A program made the position numbers and the translations under genes. Shown here in pieces: positions 11,554 to 23,964 of a stretch of DNA of 64,000 bases. The stretch spans positions 471,460-535,459 of the forward strand of contig VIIQ02000051.1 of the NCBI GenBank assembly GCA_007449985.2, written 5' to 3'. The notes below the pieces were generated by a model. It had not been told where the DNA came from and searched no databases. It worked only from the letters and a program-made list of their open reading frames with translations. Positions within the stretch are counted from its first letter, which is position 1. Each line of letters opens with the position of its first letter. The stretch is from Desmodesmus armatus. Its lineage: Eukaryota > Chlorophyta > Chlorophyceae > Sphaeropleales > Scenedesmaceae.

Positions 11554-12729
11554 CGATTGATGCAACGTTGACGAAATCTTGTGTCTATGAAAGCCCAATT
11601 CGATCAGGGTTTAGTGTTTCGGGCGCATTTTCAAAAACGCCAATAGCCGTTTTTCAGACTTTAAACAGAAATGTAAGTGATGCAGCTGTGAGACATGGAT
11701 TTCGTAGCCCTAGAGGCAGCCTCCAAGTCCTGGTTTCCTCACGTCCCACCCAGCCACCCCTTCTTGCGTGTGACTGGGGAGTCGACCTTGAGTGTTCACC
11801 GTGTTGCTATTGTACCAGGAGCTGATTGAGCTTCTGGTTGGCATGTCCTGGTGACAATGAGTGAGTGAGCGTCCCGGTGTAACACTTCTTCCTTCTTCTT
11901 GCTGCATTTGCTACATGTCCATCTCCACACTGATGATGATGATTTGTGTTACATTGGGGCCTGTCAATGCAGACCATAAGCTGCCGACCAGTGGCAACCG
12001 GGGACACCAATCCATCTCCACACTGAAACAGCAGGTGCCTGTCACCAGTCATTCGTGTTCATGTTCATGTGCGTTCCACAAGGCCGCATCATCATCAATG
12101 CTCTATGCCTTGCACATGCTTGCATGTCTTGCTAACTTTGTGTGTCCTTGCAGGTACTTGCTGAAATATGCAGGTCAAAAGGTGGCGCTTTGTTACTTTT
12201 GGGGGATGATGGATTGGAGTCCCCGGTTGCTAATGGTTGGCTGCTTATGGCCTGAACCAACAGGCCCATGTAACACAACTACTACTACTACCGCATCACT
12301 GTGAGGCAACATACATCATTCTTGATTTGTTGTAGCCGCCAAAAGGCAGTGAGCTGGTGTAAGACTTCTTCTGCAGCAGACGTCCGTCTCTTCTTCAATT
12401 ACATCCCAGCCTGCTGTCTCCTGCTGGTCATCACACCACTCAAAACAATGCTGTATGTATGAATTCCCTGCAGTGATGATGAGGATGGAAGAGTGGGGGT
12501 GGGGCAATGCATGCGTTCATAGGTGGGGAGGGGCAGGGTGGGGGAGGGCAGGGTGCAGGGTTGCAGCGTACACGCAGTACAAGTAAGGGAGCAGCTGCAA
12601 TTGCAGGAGAGGAAGCAATGGGGCCATCACTTGCAGTAACAGTGGCATACAGTGTTTGCCTGTTGTCTAGGCTCTTGGAATGTGCAAAAACAAGTAGGGA
12701 AAATCAACAAGCCAACAATTGCTTTTTGC

Positions 12730-12773
<44 letters not shown>

Positions 12774-12795
12774 GCTGTTGTTGTTGTCACTGCAG
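11554..12795. other. no exon recognised; expected HIBADH 5' exons absent
   Basis: This is where the NAD-binding N-terminal exons of the downstream 3-hydroxyisobutyrate dehydrogenase should lie. I looked for a GFIGLGNMG-type glycine-rich motif in all frames and did not find it. A CTG tract (12735-12780) leads into the first recognised exon. A GATGATGATGA run occurs near 11930-11942. Confidence 0.45.
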
Positions 12796-14989
12796 CCGCA
12801 AGGGTTACTCGAAGCTGAAGGTGGCCTACAACCCTCCCTCCTGATCGACAGCAGCACCATACTGCCCACCTACACACAAAAGCTGGCCAGCACCATAGCC
12901 ACATATTCCCTGCTGGCACCAGGAGCAAGGAAGGTCCCTGGCTCTGAGGGGCCAGTGTTTGTGGATGCTCCTGTGTCAGGGGGTGTGCCGGGCGCTGTGG
13001 CTGCATCCCTTACGTTCATGGTGAGAAGTTGTGCGTGTGTGTGTGGGGGGGGGGGGAGGGGGTGCAAGGATGATGGTGTGGTTATGGGTGTTGAGGGGTA
13101 CTCAACACCCATAAACACCCCACTCGATGTGGGGGTGGGGAGGGTCTAGGAAATGTCCCTGGCTCTGAGGGGCCGGTGTTTGTTGATGCTCCTGTGTCTG
13201 GTGGGGTGCCAGGCGCTGTGGCGGCATCCCTTACGTTATGGGGAGCTTGGGAGATGGGGGCGGTGGGGCTCTGGCAAGGAGGATGGTGTGCTTTTGGGTG
13301 TTGACTTGTGTGGGGTGCAGAGGGGCGAGGGAGGTCCCTGGTTCTGAGGGGCCAGTGTTTGTGGATGCTCCATGCCTGCAGAGTGGCGGCAGTGATTTGG
13401 GTGTGCCCCCCCAACCCGCAGATCAATCACGGTACATGACATGTTCCCTCGCCTGCTTTCCATGCCTCTCCCATCCATCTTTTTGCCCATGCGTGCAGTG
13501 TGGCGGCAGTGAGCTGGGTGTTCGTGCTGCCAAGCCCCTGCTGGGCCTGATGGGCAAGTCTGTGATGCACCTGGGGGATGCGGGAGCCGGGCAGGTGGCC
13601 AAAATCTGCAACAATTGGTGAGTGCATTCTAGCATGGGCACTGACACAACCAGTTCAACCCCACTATGTGGCTCACAGATGAAGGCTGCAGCAAGACCCT
13701 GCAGATGAATGCTCCCACACGGGCCAGCCACACAATAGCAGGGGTCCATAGAATATCCCCCCCCTCCCCCCCCCCGGGGCCGGGCCGGCTCTGCTACAGG
13801 CTCCCAGTTCACCTGCCCTGCAAACCCCACCACTCACCCACACAGGCAATGGCAACAGAGGTAACTTCCCGAGGCGATGGCGCTGGGTGCCAGCATGGGC
13901 AGAGACCTGGGATACATCTGTCATCACTCCCAAAAAATGGCACACTCCCTCTTACAAAACACAATCTGGAAAACAGAGGTTCAAACCCGTGTCACCCCCC
14001 CCTCCCGCGCTGTTCACCACCACTGGACGTGCAGGCAATGGCCATACAGATGGCTGGTCTGTCAGAGGCGCTGGCTCTGGGTGCCAGCATGGGCATTGAC
14101 CCAGCCAAGCTGACGGCAGTGATGGACACATCCAGTGCACGCTGCTGGGCGAGCGAGTGCTACAACCCTGTACCGGTAAGTCAGGATATCAGCAAGAGTG
14201 GCGTCCGTGTGGTGACGTGACTCCTTCGCATGTGGATACAGCGGCGGCTTCAGCGCTGCTCTGAGTGCAATGCGTTCAAACTGCGCAATGCTGCTGCCAC
14301 ACATGGCTTTTTAACAACCAATCTGCTGACACCCTCTCCCCGCCCTTTTTTTTGCACCTGGATTATAGGCATGTCAGCAGTTGATCACTCACTGTTTCTC
14401 ACTCATCATTTCTCTGAAACTGTGTCTCACGTTTACCCCACCACAGGGTGTGATGCCAGATGTCCCGCGTTGCGTGGCTACAGTGGTGGGTTCAGTGCTG
14501 CGCTGATGGCCAAGGACCTGCGCATTGCCATGCAGCTGGCAGCAGCAACATCACAGCCACTGTTCATGGGGGAGAAGGCCGCACTGCTGTACAGACAGGT
14601 GGGGGGGGGGGCCTTCGTGGTTCATCGGGCGATAGTGGTGGTGTTGGCTATCTGGGGGGAGGGGGTGCCCTGAACGAGGCCTGTGTGTGTTGGGGAAGGG
14701 CGGGGGGGGGGGGGGGTGTAGGGCGTGCAACTAATTAGACAGATGGGGGGCTGTAACGGGGTGTGAGTGCATGTAGCACAAGCGGCGTTTGAGAGAGGGA
14801 TGACGTTGGGGCTGCTTTGTGTGAATTTGATCATGTGTGTATGTGGGCTTGCGTGGAGAAAGTAGTACTGCAAGTGGCGGCCGCTTTGCAGTGTGCCTCA
14901 GGCGAGACGAGGGGAGGGAATGCACTGGGTGATGCTCAAACCAGTGAGCGCCTGGAGTGCGCAACAAGTGGTTGTGTCCTGGCGTTTTC

Positions 14990-15035
<46 letters not shown>

Positions 15036-15177
15036 GCTGCAGGTGTTGGATGCAACAGAGGTGCCGATGGACTTTGGAGCCATCTACAAATATGTGTACC
15101 ATGGCACCGACAGCCACAGCAACGGCAACGGCAATAATGGCAGCAGTGGCGGCAGCAGCAGCACCGGCAAAAGTTGA
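12796..15177 (+). CDS. HIBADH: 3-hydroxyisobutyrate dehydrogenase (mitochondrial, valine catabolism), 5'-incomplete
   Basis: Five exons: 12796-13020, 13499-13617, 14035-14175, 14447-14598, 15043-15177. They encode LLIDSSTILP, FVDAPVSGGVPGAVAASLTFM (substrate-loop signature), GVRAAKPLLGLMGKSVMHLG, GAGQVAKICNN (conserved catalytic Lys region), SEALALGASMGIDPAKL, CWASECYNPVP, GYSGGFSAALMAKDL and a C-terminal FGAIYKYVYHG. The enzyme oxidises 3-hydroxyisobutyrate with NAD+. The Rossmann N-terminal domain (about 100 residues) is not found upstream. Two one-base deficits break the frame: after AAC AAT at 13612-13617 (TTG expected before GCA ATG) and near 14464-14466 (GTCCC, where one extra C restores DVPALRGYSGGF). 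Both sit in short homopolymers. Partial decayed exon copies lie in introns 1, 3 and 4. It is either an assembly-damaged gene or a young pseudogene; family identity is secure. Confidence 0.88.
13149..13405 (+). repeat. decayed tandem copies of HIBADH exon segments (intron 1)
   Basis: Positions 13149-13236 repeat the second half of the first recognised exon (coding PGSEGPVFVDAPVSGG...) with few changes, but the ATG|GTGAGA donor is lost. A second, shorter copy (13324-13373) stops at GATGCTCC and joins directly to a copy of the next exon's acceptor and first codons (CTGCAG then GTGGCGGCAGTGA, 13374-13405). Neither copy has the full splice pair needed for use. Confidence 0.85.
13845..13916 (+). 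repeat. decayed copy of HIBADH exon 14035-14175
   Basis: It begins with an ACACAG acceptor and GCAATGGCAACAGAG, then shows GGCGATGGCGCTGGGTGCCAGCATGGGC-like sequence matching the SEALALGASMG part of the true exon about 190 bp downstream. It contains internal deletions and is unlikely to be spliced in full. Confidence 0.75.
14243..14284 (+). repeat. decayed copy of HIBADH exon 14447-14598
   Basis: TACAGCGGCGGCTTCAGCGC followed by TGCTCTGAGTGCAATGCG corresponds to the GYSGGFSAALMAKD segment (about 14478-14515) of the true exon. It sits in the intron just upstream and lacks an obvious acceptor. Confidence 0.7.
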
Positions 15178-17780
15178 GCAGCAGCAGCACCAGCAACAGT
15201 TGAGCGGCAGCAGGAACAGTAGTGCAGGGGCAGTGCTGCCCTGTTGGCTGTTGGCAGTTTTAGTTTCAGCAGCTCCATTGCAATGCATCACACCCAAGGT
15301 TTGGTGTCAGGGGAGATAGGTCTTATCTGACCTCAACTGTGTGTGCTGCATACTGGTTTGAATCTGTTTGTGCAGATTGTGAGCAGTAACTCCACCGCTG
15401 CATGTTCAAGCAGGCTCAATTTCATCAAAATGTCGGCCATTGTAGACCACATGCAGCGGGTTTTGGGGGTTGCATGATGCTTCACTGATGTGGTTGCTGG
15501 CAGCTGCATGTTCTGTGCCTTGGTAGCAGGCAACAGTTGTTCCCCTGGATAGAAGTATGTTTCCAGAGTGCATGTGATGCACGGCTTGTACAAAAGCGCG
15601 GACATCTTCCAGGCTTCGCCGGTCGGTTTTGTCTTCCGCCGTGTTTGTGCGGACACCGCCCCTCTCGCCTTCCTCGCGACGATCGTCGTTCTCCCGCCGT
15701 GCTGTCGCACTGCAACTGTGTGGTTTGTGCATGCTTACTGGTAAAATTGACGAAACGCCAGTCTTTGAGGTGTCGGGCTGTACAGCTGGTCCCTGCTGAT
15801 GTACGTCACTGCTTGAAGCAGTACAACAGGACCTGTGGTGAATGCACTACAGAAAGGCAGGCGGTAATAGCTCCTGAAATAATTTGTTTCTTGGCACTTC
15901 TCCGGCATGGTGTTGACTACCGTGCCTGATTGTGTGATGTAGTTTGTGGCCGCTGAGGTTGCTTTCCCTTTACACGACACCATGGTCGCTCAACATGTAA
16001 CATTTGAAAGGGGTTCAATGCCACCATCCCTCCAGGGGCGTCACTGACGGCATGCAAATTTGTGTAAAGCTGCAGTGCAGAACCTGAGTGATCCATGTGG
16101 AGTCCACACCTGTGGACTGCACATACACCCAAGTGCCAGCACGGTGCGCCAGCCAGCACATACAGCCTTGTTTGCTGCGCCGTCCGGGACTCATACTACT
16201 GGCCAGGGCGGGCGGGGAAATGCGGTGACTTCATGTGGCAGTCTCATCAATTAGCAAGGGTGTAGCACAAGCTGATGCACCGTTGGGTCTAGGCATGTGC
16301 CACATTGAGTGACTCACCAGTGAGTAAGGAGGCGTGTAGGGAACGCTGCTGACCCCCGTTCGTAGCAGGAGAGAAGAGATCAGTAGTACTGGTACCCAGG
16401 GTCAACAGGTTTTTGTGAACTTACAGAGGGTAGCAGGCGAGGGCAAACAGCCCACAGTCTCTAAGCCAGGGCAGATGACTCATCTTGGCATGGCATCCAA
16501 CGTGCCTGGCCAAGCCAACTCTTCAGAGGCTCCTTGTTGGCATGATATGCACTGTTCTCTCCGTAAGGGAAACCCAAGCTTCTGCAGCTTACCCCGCTAC
16601 TCATTCATTGCCGCCTGCTAGCAGGCAGGACCAAGGCAACTTTGCCACAGTATCAAACAACTACCCTCTGGTTGAGGCTGTGCAGGAAACAAACTGTCCC
16701 TGACCCCCAACGCAGCCCAGCTGGCAGCGGGGCATGGCATGAGAACGGCCTGATGCAAGGCTGCCATGGGAGCACTCAGATCTGAGCCTCAGGCTCGAGA
16801 GTCTTGAGAGCTGGAACTGCCAATCAGAAAAAACATGCTCAGCAGCTCAGCAGCTCAGCAGCTGCTCCATTCGTGTTGCGGCACCATGTGCGCATGCAGT
16901 TGTCAAACGATACAAGCACCCAAAACAAATTGCACCCCCATGCTGAAGAGATCAACAACTGTACCATGATCACCTCAGAAAGTGTGGCAGATCCTGTGTA
17001 AACCCGTCTTCTGAACGTGAACTACTCAGAGGCGGCATGCCATGCTCATCAAAAAAACCACCAGGACTTACGACAACGTCACCCAACCAGCAGATCATGT
17101 GATGACCACTCAGCAGTGACATGCCGTGCTGTGTGAACGTGCTGTGTGAAATGGAGGTGAGACCTCACCAGCAGATCAGTTGCTGGTCACTAATGCAAAC
17201 ATGCATCTGGCAAGGCGGCCAGCCCTGTCTGGGAGCTGAAATTTCACCAAATGCACACCAAGACCTGTGTTCACAGCTCCAGCCGTCACACCCCAGCAGA
17301 ACCACCAAGCAAAGACTCTCGACATGTTGCGCTGGAGGAACATTCTGAAGCCGATTCAGGCCCACTTATTTTCTGCACTGTAAACGACAACACCTGCTGC
17401 TGAAACATGCAACCACCTGAACACTACGACATATACACCCCATGCACCTGCCATCATGGGAACATCCCGCAACCAACCAAGGGCCCCGCAGGCCTCAACA
17501 GGGCAATACCACTTTTGACCACCAACACCCCGATACCACACAAGCAAGTTCCTCTGCATGCCACTCTGTCTTTGCCCTGCTGTAATGTGCCAACATCAGC
17601 GGCTGTGGTCAGGATTGCCAGTGCACCCCCTGTGAACTGCCACATGCTGCTGTACTTGTTGTCCTGCACTGGACTGCATGCGCTGCTGCTGATGTTGATT
17701 TTGTGCTGTGCCCAGTTGCATGCACACCTTGCAAGCCCAGGCCAGGCAGCAACAACTCAAACTGTCCTACCAGTTGACAG
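15178..17780. other. intergenic, no gene recognised
   Basis: Some 2.6 kb between the convergent HIBADH and lipase genes. Open frames of 60-130 codons exist on both strands (for example 15406-15732 minus, 17407-17799 plus), but none shows family motifs or clean splice-bounded exons. A short CAGCTCAGCAGCTCAG repeat lies near 16840-16862. Confidence 0.45.
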
Positions 17781-20700
17781 TCACTTCATCTTGCTGTAAT
17801 TGGCCCCATGTGCTGTGCTGGGCTGCTCCTGCTGCACTGCAGCTGGTGTGTTGGCCAGCCCCCCCTGCACAGCAGCTGATCCTGGGGCTCTCCACGCACC
17901 GCGGACAGGCTTCCTCGGCCCGTACCATCTGCCACGAGGTGCGTCATCGCCCACCCTGTGTTTAAGCCCCTTGTGGCGGATGGGGTCCCACCAGCACCCT
18001 GGGATCTGCTCCTGCTTGACCAGCAGGTCTGCTGACTTGTTCACCAGGGCCTTGTCACGGCTGCTGTCCAGCAGGTGAAGGTACATCTGCAGACAAGGGT
18101 GCAATGCACCCAACGATTTCAGCAAAATTCAACCGCGGCGCCAACGACAGCAGGGCGCTAACTCAGTTGTTGTCATGCACCAGCTGCATTTGTTGTGTTG
18201 ACACGCTTGTCAACATGTTGCTGCTGCTTTTGCAATGGCTGTGGATGCGTCACGAGCACTTCCGATCCTTTGATGTCGCTTCCAAGAACCACAAGAGATG
18301 CTCACCTCCATGTTGTGGCGGTTGCCGATCTCGGCCCCCCACCAGCCTTTTTTGAAGTAGCTGACGGCGTAGGAGTTGAAGAGCAGCTCGTAGCCTCCGT
18401 GCACGTAGCTGCACAAACACATGACGACAGCAGGGACTTGAGTCAACTGGGCAAGGAAAGAGCATGCATACCGGTGTGGCACCAGTTCCGTTCTGGCGGC
18501 AGGTTCACGTAGGGAACCTAACAGGTGCCGGGTGTGCTTGTGATGGCTCATAGAACGCTGGTTTCCTGAGGGATACCCTCATTGTAGCTTGCTGGCACCA
18601 TGATGGTGCTCAGCTTGCAAAACCCCGCATGCTGCTTGCCTGAGCTTCTCTCACCGAACATTGAATGTTCACGATCTCGAGCGTCTTTTCATACAGATGA
18701 ATTCTGGATTGAAAAACAGCCACTCTCCTTGTGAGAGGTACTCACTAGAAGCCAGGAAATGGCAGCGCGGTTGGCAGCTTGGTGACGATGTCATGTGTGT
18801 TGACCAGCCGCAGCATGCCCACACCAGGGCCTGACTGTGCAGCAGCTGCCTGGGAACCATCACCACCATCGGTGGCACCTGCACCAGCAGCAAGCTCTTC
18901 TGCTGTGGGGGCACGCCCGAATGCGTCTGGGCCTGGCTTGGCGTACTGCTGCTGCATCTGCCGCAGGGCCACCCAGTACCAGGGCATCTTGATTGCCTGC
19001 AGGCAGACGGGAGGGAAAGCCGGCACTGGGGCTGTGAAACCATGCACTGGTGAAACACACTGTAGCCAGTACACCAGCAGTCATCCTGTGCCAGTTCTGC
19101 CAAGCAGTCTTATGCCATGTGTATGGGCCTTCATGCTGCAGCACAACATTGTTCAGGTGCAGTGCTGACTACTGTGCTTCTCACTGAGATGCAGGAAAGG
19201 CGGCATCTCAGAAGCAGGCGATTGCTGCCATGGTGCAATGTGTGGTTGGTGAAGCTGGCTAAGCCAGCAAGATTAGGTGGGTTCCACCTTTGCCAACAGT
19301 AAGTTACTTAGGGTAGTGAGATAAGAGCAATGCACCCTGAGGAGCATGTCTCGTGAAGGCTGCTGTAGGGCCTGAAGGGCTTACCTGAAAGAACCGGTCA
19401 CGGATCCTGACTGACACCTTATTCCAGAAGCCTGACCTGTAGGGCTCCAGAACACTCCATGGGCTCATCAGGGTGTGGTGACCCATCGCCTTTGCATAGT
19501 TGGTGTCACCCACACGCGGAGCAGCGAAGCTCACAACAGCCACCTTGGGCACTGGGACCTGGTTGTCGCCCAGTTTCTTGATGGCTGCCACGAATGCGTT
19601 GTGAGCCTCACGAGTTGCCGTGTAGTCGTCATCCTGCATGCATCAGGATGATAGCGTGAAAGTTCACAGTGCAGGACCATTTCAGCACAGTGGCTTGCGC
19701 ACGCCTGGTGCTTGTGTTTGCTCCAGGAAACCTACATGCCAACAGAGCGCCGCGTGGGAGTTGTTGGCACAACGCGTCAACATCAATGCAAGCCTAAGAA
19801 GCAAGTGCCACAGTGCGGCTGAGCTCTGACGTTGGTGAGCACATGTGCTGTCCAGAGAAAAATTGAACGTACAGTTCTGCTGCAGAGGCGGCGGCGGCTG
19901 CAAAACTCACCAGCTCAGGGTCATTCTCGCTGGTGTCCTCGTCCCTTGCTCCCGTGGCCTCTGCGATCTTTGTGGCGAGGTCAAAGCCGCATATGGAGGC
20001 CAGAGCACCACCCAGGGAGTGGCCTGTGACGGTGATGCTGCGCACCACGGCTCGCCAGCCTGTGACATTGATGTAGCAGAGAACAGTAACTGCTCTTGGA
20101 GATGCTTAGCAGGCGTGCTGCCAGCAGCACCGTTGCATGCATGCACACCATGTGGCAGGGCTTGGGTGACTCACTGCTATGATAGCAGTTGAATGCCCAA
20201 TGATAATATGAACGGCACCGTACAATGTGACAATCCAGGTGAGCGGCACAGACTTTGGGACAGGCCGCGACATGGCACATGGCATATGGCATAGGCACTT
20301 GAGCAAGCACTCAGGAGATTGAGATGCAAGCGGCTCACCATGACTGTGTCATACTTGTTCAAGACCTCAGTGAGTGTTTGGTACACCGTGAGCCGAGGAG
20401 GGGGAGGAAGGTCCTTCTCCTGTCCATCGTCTGCTCCTGACGTCTTGATAGTAGCCCTCTCAAGTATCGCACAGCCCTGATCTTGCGTTGGGTCTGGGTA
20501 CATAAGCGCATCGCAGTACATCTCCTTGAAACCGAATGACACGCGAGGGTCGGAATGCGGCTCCCCAAACAAGCTGTCCCGCCATGTGATGGTCCCATAT
20601 TTGACCCAGAGCTGCACAAGTACAGCAGGCATATGTCAGCAGTTTGTATGCAGCTAGTCATGGTGTCACACATATCATGCATGCTTCACAGAAGGTGGTC

Positions 20701-23700
20701 CCTGCCGACAGGAAACGTATGTACTGCAGGCCATGGCTACCCCAAAAATATACAACAAATGTGGGAGAGGGTGAAAGTGCTGCAACATGCCACATGCTGC
20801 AGGAACACCGTTGCCCCCTCCCGAAATGTTTGACATCGCTTTGCTGCCATTGGGAGCTGCTGCGGGGTGGTGAAACTGCAATTTTCAAAGAAGAGCACTT
20901 CTGCACTGTGGCCGGAAGGTACCCCTCCCCTGCCTCCCTCAAATGTTCAGGGATCTGTTGGCATGATGCTACCTGGGCATCAGCCGTTCCATAACATTAC
21001 GCGAAGGACATATTGGAGATGGAACATCACTCACGTCAAAAGCCCCGAAGAGCTTCTTCACGTGTCCCACCACCGTTGGGCTATCCAGCTTTGCAGACAG
21101 GATGCCCCAGCCAATGTACACCGCCAAGCCCGCCATTACGGATCCGCCGAGCAGTTGCGTGTCGACGACCTTACCATTCACCCCTAGGATGCCGTAGAAC
21201 AGGTAGCTGAAGGCTCCAAGGGTGTGTTCCCACACGCTGCCCAGCAGACCAAACAGGGCGCAAAGCCCCTTGTAGGGCTGCACCTGCTGTGCTGAACACC
21301 AGCCAGTCAAGCTGCCCCCCAGCTTGCGCACTGCATTGATGGGCCCGTCACTGACAGTGGAGGTCAGCATGACAAAGGTCCCTATGGATACGGACACTGC
21401 AGTGCTGAAGTGGGAGTAGAAAGGTAAGGCAGTGATGGTGACGTCTGGAGGGGGCGCGGGTTGCTCGCCATTCCTCCACCGGACCTTCATTGCCTTGGCG
21501 TCCTGCAACACAGCAAGGACAAGGTCCAAGTGGGTTGAGGGTGCCACCCCAGTGGGGGTGTCACCACTGGAGGCTGACACTCCTGCATCACCGCCTTTGC
21601 CTACAGCACTGATCATGCAGACTGGGCTCAGCACACAGAGATGCACTCAGCAGTGCCATCAGTCAAACATGTGTTGTCTCTTGACAAGAAACGTGCCACA
21701 GTGTGAGCTACGCAACGTACAGGCAGCATGCTTCTGCTGCGTACGCTGTGCTGAACGTCAGTGTTGGTGCAAGCATATGCATTGTGTGCACATGCCATGC
21801 ACGATGCTGCTGACAAGGCCGCTGGCCGCCCACAGAGTCTGCATGTGACACACATGACAGAAGTTTCTATACCGAGGAGCCCTCACCTGCAGCCAATCAT
21901 CCTCTGTAAGAACAGCATCGGTTGTATCCCAACGTGCAGGGCAGCAGATGACAGCACATGGAGACAGTCAGATTGTTTGGCAGCCCACCTCAAGCACCAT
22001 GCAATGTTGCCACCAGTTCAGTACCATTGACCGACTAAAATGAGTCATTCAAGCTAAGGGAGACATATGTGTGAGCAGCAGCCAGGGTGATAACTGTTGA
22101 CAGCCACACAAGTCACTTGACGCTCAACGCACGGCCACAGCGCTCCTTTTGAGGCTGGCAGCTGTCAACATGACAGTAGTGACTGGTGTCACAAGCTGCA
22201 GGTGCTGTTGGTGGTAACAGCACGGTGCTGGCTCACCGGATCACTCATCCAGCTTGAAGCAGCTAGAAGGCTTTCAATGTAAAATCGATCAAAGCTGATG
22301 CTGAGCGCGCTGGATCATCACAGGAAAACTACAGCGACGTTAGTCCTACCTCACACAGCCACAACCTTGTCAGCTAATCTGGATTGCAGCGTGGTTGCGC
22401 CCCTCACTAGTGATAGTGCCCCTGTAGACAATAGCAATGTCCACCCCACCATCATCTGGGTCTGGCTGGCTCTCTGCAATGAAGCCGACGTAGTTGCGTG
22501 CCGTCTTAATCACCAGCTTGTAGGCGCCAGAGTCTGCCTCAATCTGTTTCAACACCTGGGATGGGTACAGGAAGTAGGCAGAGTGCAGCAGTAATTATGT
22601 TCTTATAAGGAAATACACTAGAGGCATAGCATGTGATGGCGGTGTAACTGCAGCAGTCACTGCATCCACCCCTGCTCATACATGTGACACCGGCTGCGCC
22701 CTTTCGGTGCTTGCTGTGCTGCGCCCAGAAGCGTGCATACTGCTGCTGGTGCTGCTGCTGCATCGGGAGAGTGTGGTTGCACCCACCGTGTACTCCTTTG
22801 CGTCATCCCCAAGGGTGGTGAGCTTGCCTACTGCAGGGTCACCCAAACTCTTGCCTGGCCGCATGGCATTGGGCGCGCAGTAGCCGTTGAACCTGCTGAA
22901 CTCATCTTTGGTCTGCAGTGTGTCGTACACGGCTTGTACCATCTCCCCATACATCACGGCATCACGGCACACAGCCTGACGCAGTAGGTGCTGCTCTGAA
23001 CTGCTGATGTTGCTGCTGCCAGCCTGCTGGGCAAGGCAAGACAAGACAAGGATAAGGTAGGATTTCAGTGGGGGTGGCAGCAGTAGTATTTGCGCTGTCT
23101 GCAGCGATCTCAGAGTGACACGTCAACAACAACAGGAGCAAGTGTGTTGGTGACATGCACTGCAGTGCAGGAGGCCTGATGACGGGGCAAGAGGGGGGTG
23201 AGCTTGAGGTTCTGCAGGAAAGACGCTGCGCAGCTGCGTTGCTATGTGTTGCACTTCAAGAGATGGACTGCAGCGCTGCAATCATGTTTTGACCAGCGCT
23301 GGAGTTCCCTTTCCCGTCGATGTACCCCACCGCCTCTTGCCAACCAGTCAGCACCAAAGTGCTCAGCCTGTGACCCACCTGGGTGCTGTTGCCGTTCTGT
23401 GAAGCGTATGTGCCATCCGCCTTTGACTGTGTATGTTGCTTCATGAAGTCATCCCTGATGCCGCGCAGTGTAGCCTCAACTGTGTCACGATCAGTTGTCG
23501 CCAGCCAGTAGCCCAGACCCTTCCAGCCCTCAGGTAAGTTACTTGCAGGAGGGGCGTCCTGGACTGGTTCTTGGGTAGGGGGCGTGAGGCTGCTGAGGGG
23601 GCTGTGGGTGTCCTTGACCTGGCTGATGTCATCCTGCAGACAGTGCAGCACATGTTGAGCTCTGAGCAGCTTCATGCCCACGATCTCTTGTGTATGATGG

Positions 23701-23964
23701 CTCTTATTGCAGCTACAGCAAGTGCCCAAGGTCCAGCTGCTAACTCTGTGTTGCATTGCCTCAAACCCCCTAGTAAGACTATAACATATACCTGTCGAAG
23801 TGACCTCAGTTATCTGATACTGCTGCAACGTCTGCACTCACCGTAGCATCCAGGGTCGAGTCGATTGGGGCAGCTTTGGGATCAGCAGCGGTCAATCCAA
23901 CTCCTCCTACACCATCAGGGGACCCTGAGCACTTGGCTGGGCGCCTCTGGTGGAGTCCAGACAT
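17781..23964 (-). CDS. class-3 (Fungal_lipase-type) alpha/beta-hydrolase lipase with hydrophobic insertion
   Basis: Twelve exons: 23964-23842, 23633-23379, 23023-22787, 22555-22408, 21903-21887, 21502-21035, 20611-20339, 20059-19911, 19633-19385, 18996-18746, 18408-18306, 18086-17781 (about 860 aa). Diagnostic pieces: RQAVCRDAVMYGEMVQAVYD; VDIAIVYRGTIT then KDDWLQDAKAMKVRW (oxyanion region); VRSITVTGHSLGGALA with nucleophile Ser near residue 520; VSFAAPRVGD; RLVNTHDIVTKLP with catalytic Asp near 709; FYYVHGGYELL with catalytic His near 727. The layout matches plant DAD1-like phospholipase A1/TAG lipases. Exon 6 inserts about 150 residues with three hydrophobic segments (about residues 291-309, 340-365, 378-396), so it is probably membrane-bound. 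The start ATG 23964 directly follows an acceptor, so an upstream 5' exon is possible. The 20339/20059 junction lacks one base (ATG|GC TGG; a third G expected). Substrate unknown. Confidence 0.9.
21887..21903 (-). other. 17-nt micro-exon of the lipase gene
   Basis: Between a TTACAG acceptor and a GTGAGG donor lies a 17-nt exon coding (K)DDWLQ. It is needed to join ...YRGTIT (phase 1) to DAKAMKVRWR (phase 0), giving the family's expected RGT-x(3-5)-W-x-x-D block. Both phases fit exactly. Confidence 0.8.

Noticed and set aside
11001..11571. Pro-rich or Gly-rich proteins on both strands
   Set aside because: Translation of the G-homopolymer tract; runs through the tRNA-Gly gene.
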